A stretch of DNA of 64,000 bases from the NCBI RefSeq assembly GCF_002902965.1, contig NZ_CP026107.1, forward strand, positions 930,001-994,000, written 5' to 3'. Below the pieces are notes generated by a model. That model saw only the letters and a program-made list of their open reading frames with translations. It searched no databases and was not told the origin of the DNA. The position numbers and the translations under genes are program-made. This document shows positions 62,395 to 64,000 of this stretch, one piece after another; position 1 is the first letter of the stretch, and every line of letters starts with the position of its first letter. The DNA comes from Paraburkholderia hospita. GTDB lineage: Bacteria; Pseudomonadota; Gammaproteobacteria; Burkholderiales; Burkholderiaceae.

Positions 62395-63276
62395 TTAGTG
62401 GCCGCCGCTCGCGCGTCCAATCGAATCGAGTTCGGCGAGCGCGGCATCGCTGAGGCGCAGCTGCGCGGCCTGCATGTTTTCGCGCAGATGTGCGACCGAT
62501 GAAGTGCCGGGGATCAGCAGAATATTCGGCGACCGATGCAAAAGCCACGCGAGCGCGACCTGCATCGACGTCGCGTTCAACGTACGCGCGAGGTCCGACA
62601 ACGCCGACGATTGAATCGGCGTAAAGCCGCCGAGCGGAAAGAACGGCACATACGCAATACCTTGCGCGGCCAGTTGATCGACGAGCGCATCGTCTTCGCG
62701 CTGCACGAGGTTGTAGTGATTCTGCACGCAGACGATCGGCACGATGCGCTGCGCTTCAGCAATCTGCGTGGCCGTCACGTTGCTCAGGCCGATGTGCTTC
62801 ACGAGCCCTTCACGCTGCAATTCCGCCAGTGCGACGACCTGCTCCTCGATCGATCCTTCCGCCGGGCTGTGGATGTTTCCCATCACGCGAATGTTCACGA
62901 TATCGAGCACGTCGAGGCCGAGGTTGCGAAGATTGTCGTGCACGCCGCGCCGCAGGTCTTCCGGCTCGCGCGCGGAAAGCCATGAACCGTCGTCGCCGCG
63001 AACGGCGCCCAGCTTGGTGACGATAGTCAGGTCATCAGGATAAGGGTGCAGCGCCTCGCGAATGATCTGGTTGGTGATGTGCGGGCCGTAGAAGTCGCTG
63101 GTGTCGATGTGATTGACGCCGGAGGCGACGGCCTCGCGCAAGACAGCGAGACTCGCGTCGTGGTCTTTCGGCGGCCCGAATACACCGGGGCCGGCCAGTT
63201 GCATTGCGCCGTAGCCCATGCGGCGAACGGGACGGCCGGCTAGCGGGAAGGTGTCGGTGGAATTGAAGTTCGGCAT
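62395..63276 (-). CDS. Aldo/keto reductase
   Basis: The 293-residue barrel enzyme has GVNHIDTSDFYGPHITNQII (catalytic Asp and Tyr), LTIVTKLGAV (Lys), the helical region LKHIGLSNV-like VKHIGLSNVTATQIAEAQRI and the cofactor end ILLIPGTSSVAHLRENMQAA. It reduces aldehydes or ketones with NADPH. GGGAG before the ATG at 63276 (MPNFNSTDTFPL) supports this start over the longer frame. It is divergent from a LysR gene 106 bases away, the usual regulator-target arrangement. Confidence 0.88.
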   Translation of the reverse strand: MPNFNSTDTFPLAGRPVRRMGYGAMQLAGPGVFGPPKDHDASLAVLREAVASGVNHIDTSDFYGPHITNQIIREALHPYPDDLTIVTKLGAVRGDDGSWLSAREPEDLRRGVHDNLRNLGLDVLDIVNIRVMGNIHSPAEGSIEEQVVALAELQREGLVKHIGLSNVTATQIAEAQRIVPIVCVQNHYNLVQREDDALVDQLAAQGIAYVPFFPLGGFTPIQSSALSDLARTLNATSMQVALAWLLHRSPNILLIPGTSSVAHLRENMQAAQLRLSDAALAELDSIGRASGGH

Positions 63277-63382
63277 TGCGCGCTCCCTGGTTGTCGATGA
63301 GCCACAGTGTGCTCGGATTGCGCTGTTGAATAAACCCATCTAAAGTGTACGGGCTGTTGAAAATCTTGAACAATGGCCCTTT

Positions 63383-64000
63383 ATGGAACTGAACGACCTT
63401 GCCGCCTTCGTGTCGGTGGCGCGCGCGGGCGGCTTCCGCGACGCGGCGCGCATGAGCGGCGTCTCCGCATCGAGCCTGAGCATCGCCGTGCGCCGACTCG
63501 AAACGAAGCTCGGCCTGCGGCTGCTCAACCGCACCACGCGCAGCGTCGCGCCCACGGAAGCGGGGCAGCGGCTGATCGAAAAGCTCACGCCGCTCTTCAG
63601 CGAAATGGAAGCGGCGCTCGACGTCCTCAACGTGTTCCGCGACAAGCCGAGCGGCACGCTCAAGCTCAACGTGCCGTCTAGCGCCGCGCGCATCGTGCTG
63701 CCGTCCGTCATCGCGCCATTCCTGAAAACGTATCCCGACATTCGCGTCGAGGTCGTAGTCGAAGATGGTTTTACCGATGTGCTGTCGATTGGTTGCGATG
63801 CGGGCATTCGCTACGAAGAGCGGCTCGAGCAGGACATGATCGCGATTCCCATCGGCCCGCGCGTGCAGCGTTTCGCGACGGCGGCGACGCCCGATTACCT
63901 CGATGCATATGGCAGGCCCGAGCATCCGCGCGACCTGCTCGATCATGCGTGCCTGCGCGGGCAGTTCGCCGGCGGCGCGATGCCGACTTGGGATTTCGAG
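63383..64000 (+). CDS. LysR-family regulator, C-terminus cut by window end
   Basis: The frame starts at ATG 63383 (MELNDLAAFVSVARAGGFRD) and is open to the end of the window (about 206 residues). It has the winged helix (SASSLSIAVRRLETKLGLRL then LNRTTRSVAPTEAGQRLIEK) and the start of the effector domain (GTLKLNVPSSAARIVLPSVI). It likely controls the divergent aldo/keto reductase. Confidence 0.85.
   Translation, partial: MELNDLAAFVSVARAGGFRDAARMSGVSASSLSIAVRRLETKLGLRLLNRTTRSVAPTEAGQRLIEKLTPLFSEMEAALDVLNVFRDKPSGTLKLNVPSSAARIVLPSVIAPFLKTYPDIRVEVVVEDGFTDVLSIGCDAGIRYEERLEQDMIAIPIGPRVQRFATAATPDYLDAYGRPEHPRDLLDHACLRGQFAGGAMPTWDFE

Overview
The window looks like a chromosomal or megaplasmid segment of a Burkholderiaceae bacterium, most likely Paraburkholderia or Caballeronia. 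The evidence is high GC with GC-rich third codon positions, many LysR, GntR and AraC regulators, a Burkholderia-type porin, a DUF4148 secreted protein, several tiny conserved proteins I associate with this group, and an imuA-type SOS gene behind a perfect LexA box. This assignment is inference; no rRNA or intact tRNA is present. No complete transposase or CRISPR array was found.

Layout. 1-9.8 kb: ordinary accessory-metabolism genes: two transglutaminase-like proteins, a HicB-like protein, tiny conserved proteins, a beta-carbonic-anhydrase-like protein, an SDR and two NmrA-type NAD(P)-binding proteins with a divergent LysR regulator, a small exported protein and a CPBP membrane protease. 10.1-23.9 kb: a very GC-rich, tightly packed five-gene plus-strand operon encoding a DUF6603 protein, three large proteins I cannot assign to a family (851, 1198 and 530 aa), and a 1219-aa protein combining a subtilisin triad, a peptidoglycan-binding-type domain and a HELTH zincin motif. 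This is the strongest candidate for an undescribed system. 24-35.5 kb: a patchwork of small hypothetical genes, an initiator-tRNA-like scar, an SOS island (imuA without imuB/dnaE2, LexA box, SRAP protein), gene fragments, a zinc-ribbon protein and a DUF2252 protein. 35.5-46.7 kb: catabolism and transport: an FAD oxidase, a LysR regulator divergent from an amidohydrolase-DctA-porin set, and a GntR regulator divergent from a fumarase-superfamily lyase and a second DctA-type transporter, with two palindromic operators between them. 46.7-53.5 kb: a flavin disulfide oxidoreductase, an AhpD-like protein and an AraC regulator, a deletion remnant of a DMT transporter, a hybrid histidine kinase and an orphan CydB carrying an internal tandem duplication. 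53.6-61.7 kb: minus-strand genes that look like a conflict or signalling module: M15 peptidase, NDT/TIR-like plus TRAFs-binding protein, SGNH hydrolase, small helical protein, lipoprotein, then a CHAT (caspase-like) protease coupled to a calcineurin-type phosphoesterase. 62.4-64 kb: an aldo/keto reductase divergent from a LysR gene cut by the window end.

How genes work together: regulator-enzyme pairs are clear at 4.6-8.7, 37-42, 43-47 and 62-64 kb. The five large genes at 10-24 kb are almost certainly co-translated (spacers of 6, 7 and 13 bases and a one-base overlap). The CHAT and phosphoesterase genes overlap and should act together. Start codons were chosen from Shine-Dalgarno spacing and family N-termini, and several differ from the longest open frame. 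All family calls are from motif recognition by eye, without database searches.
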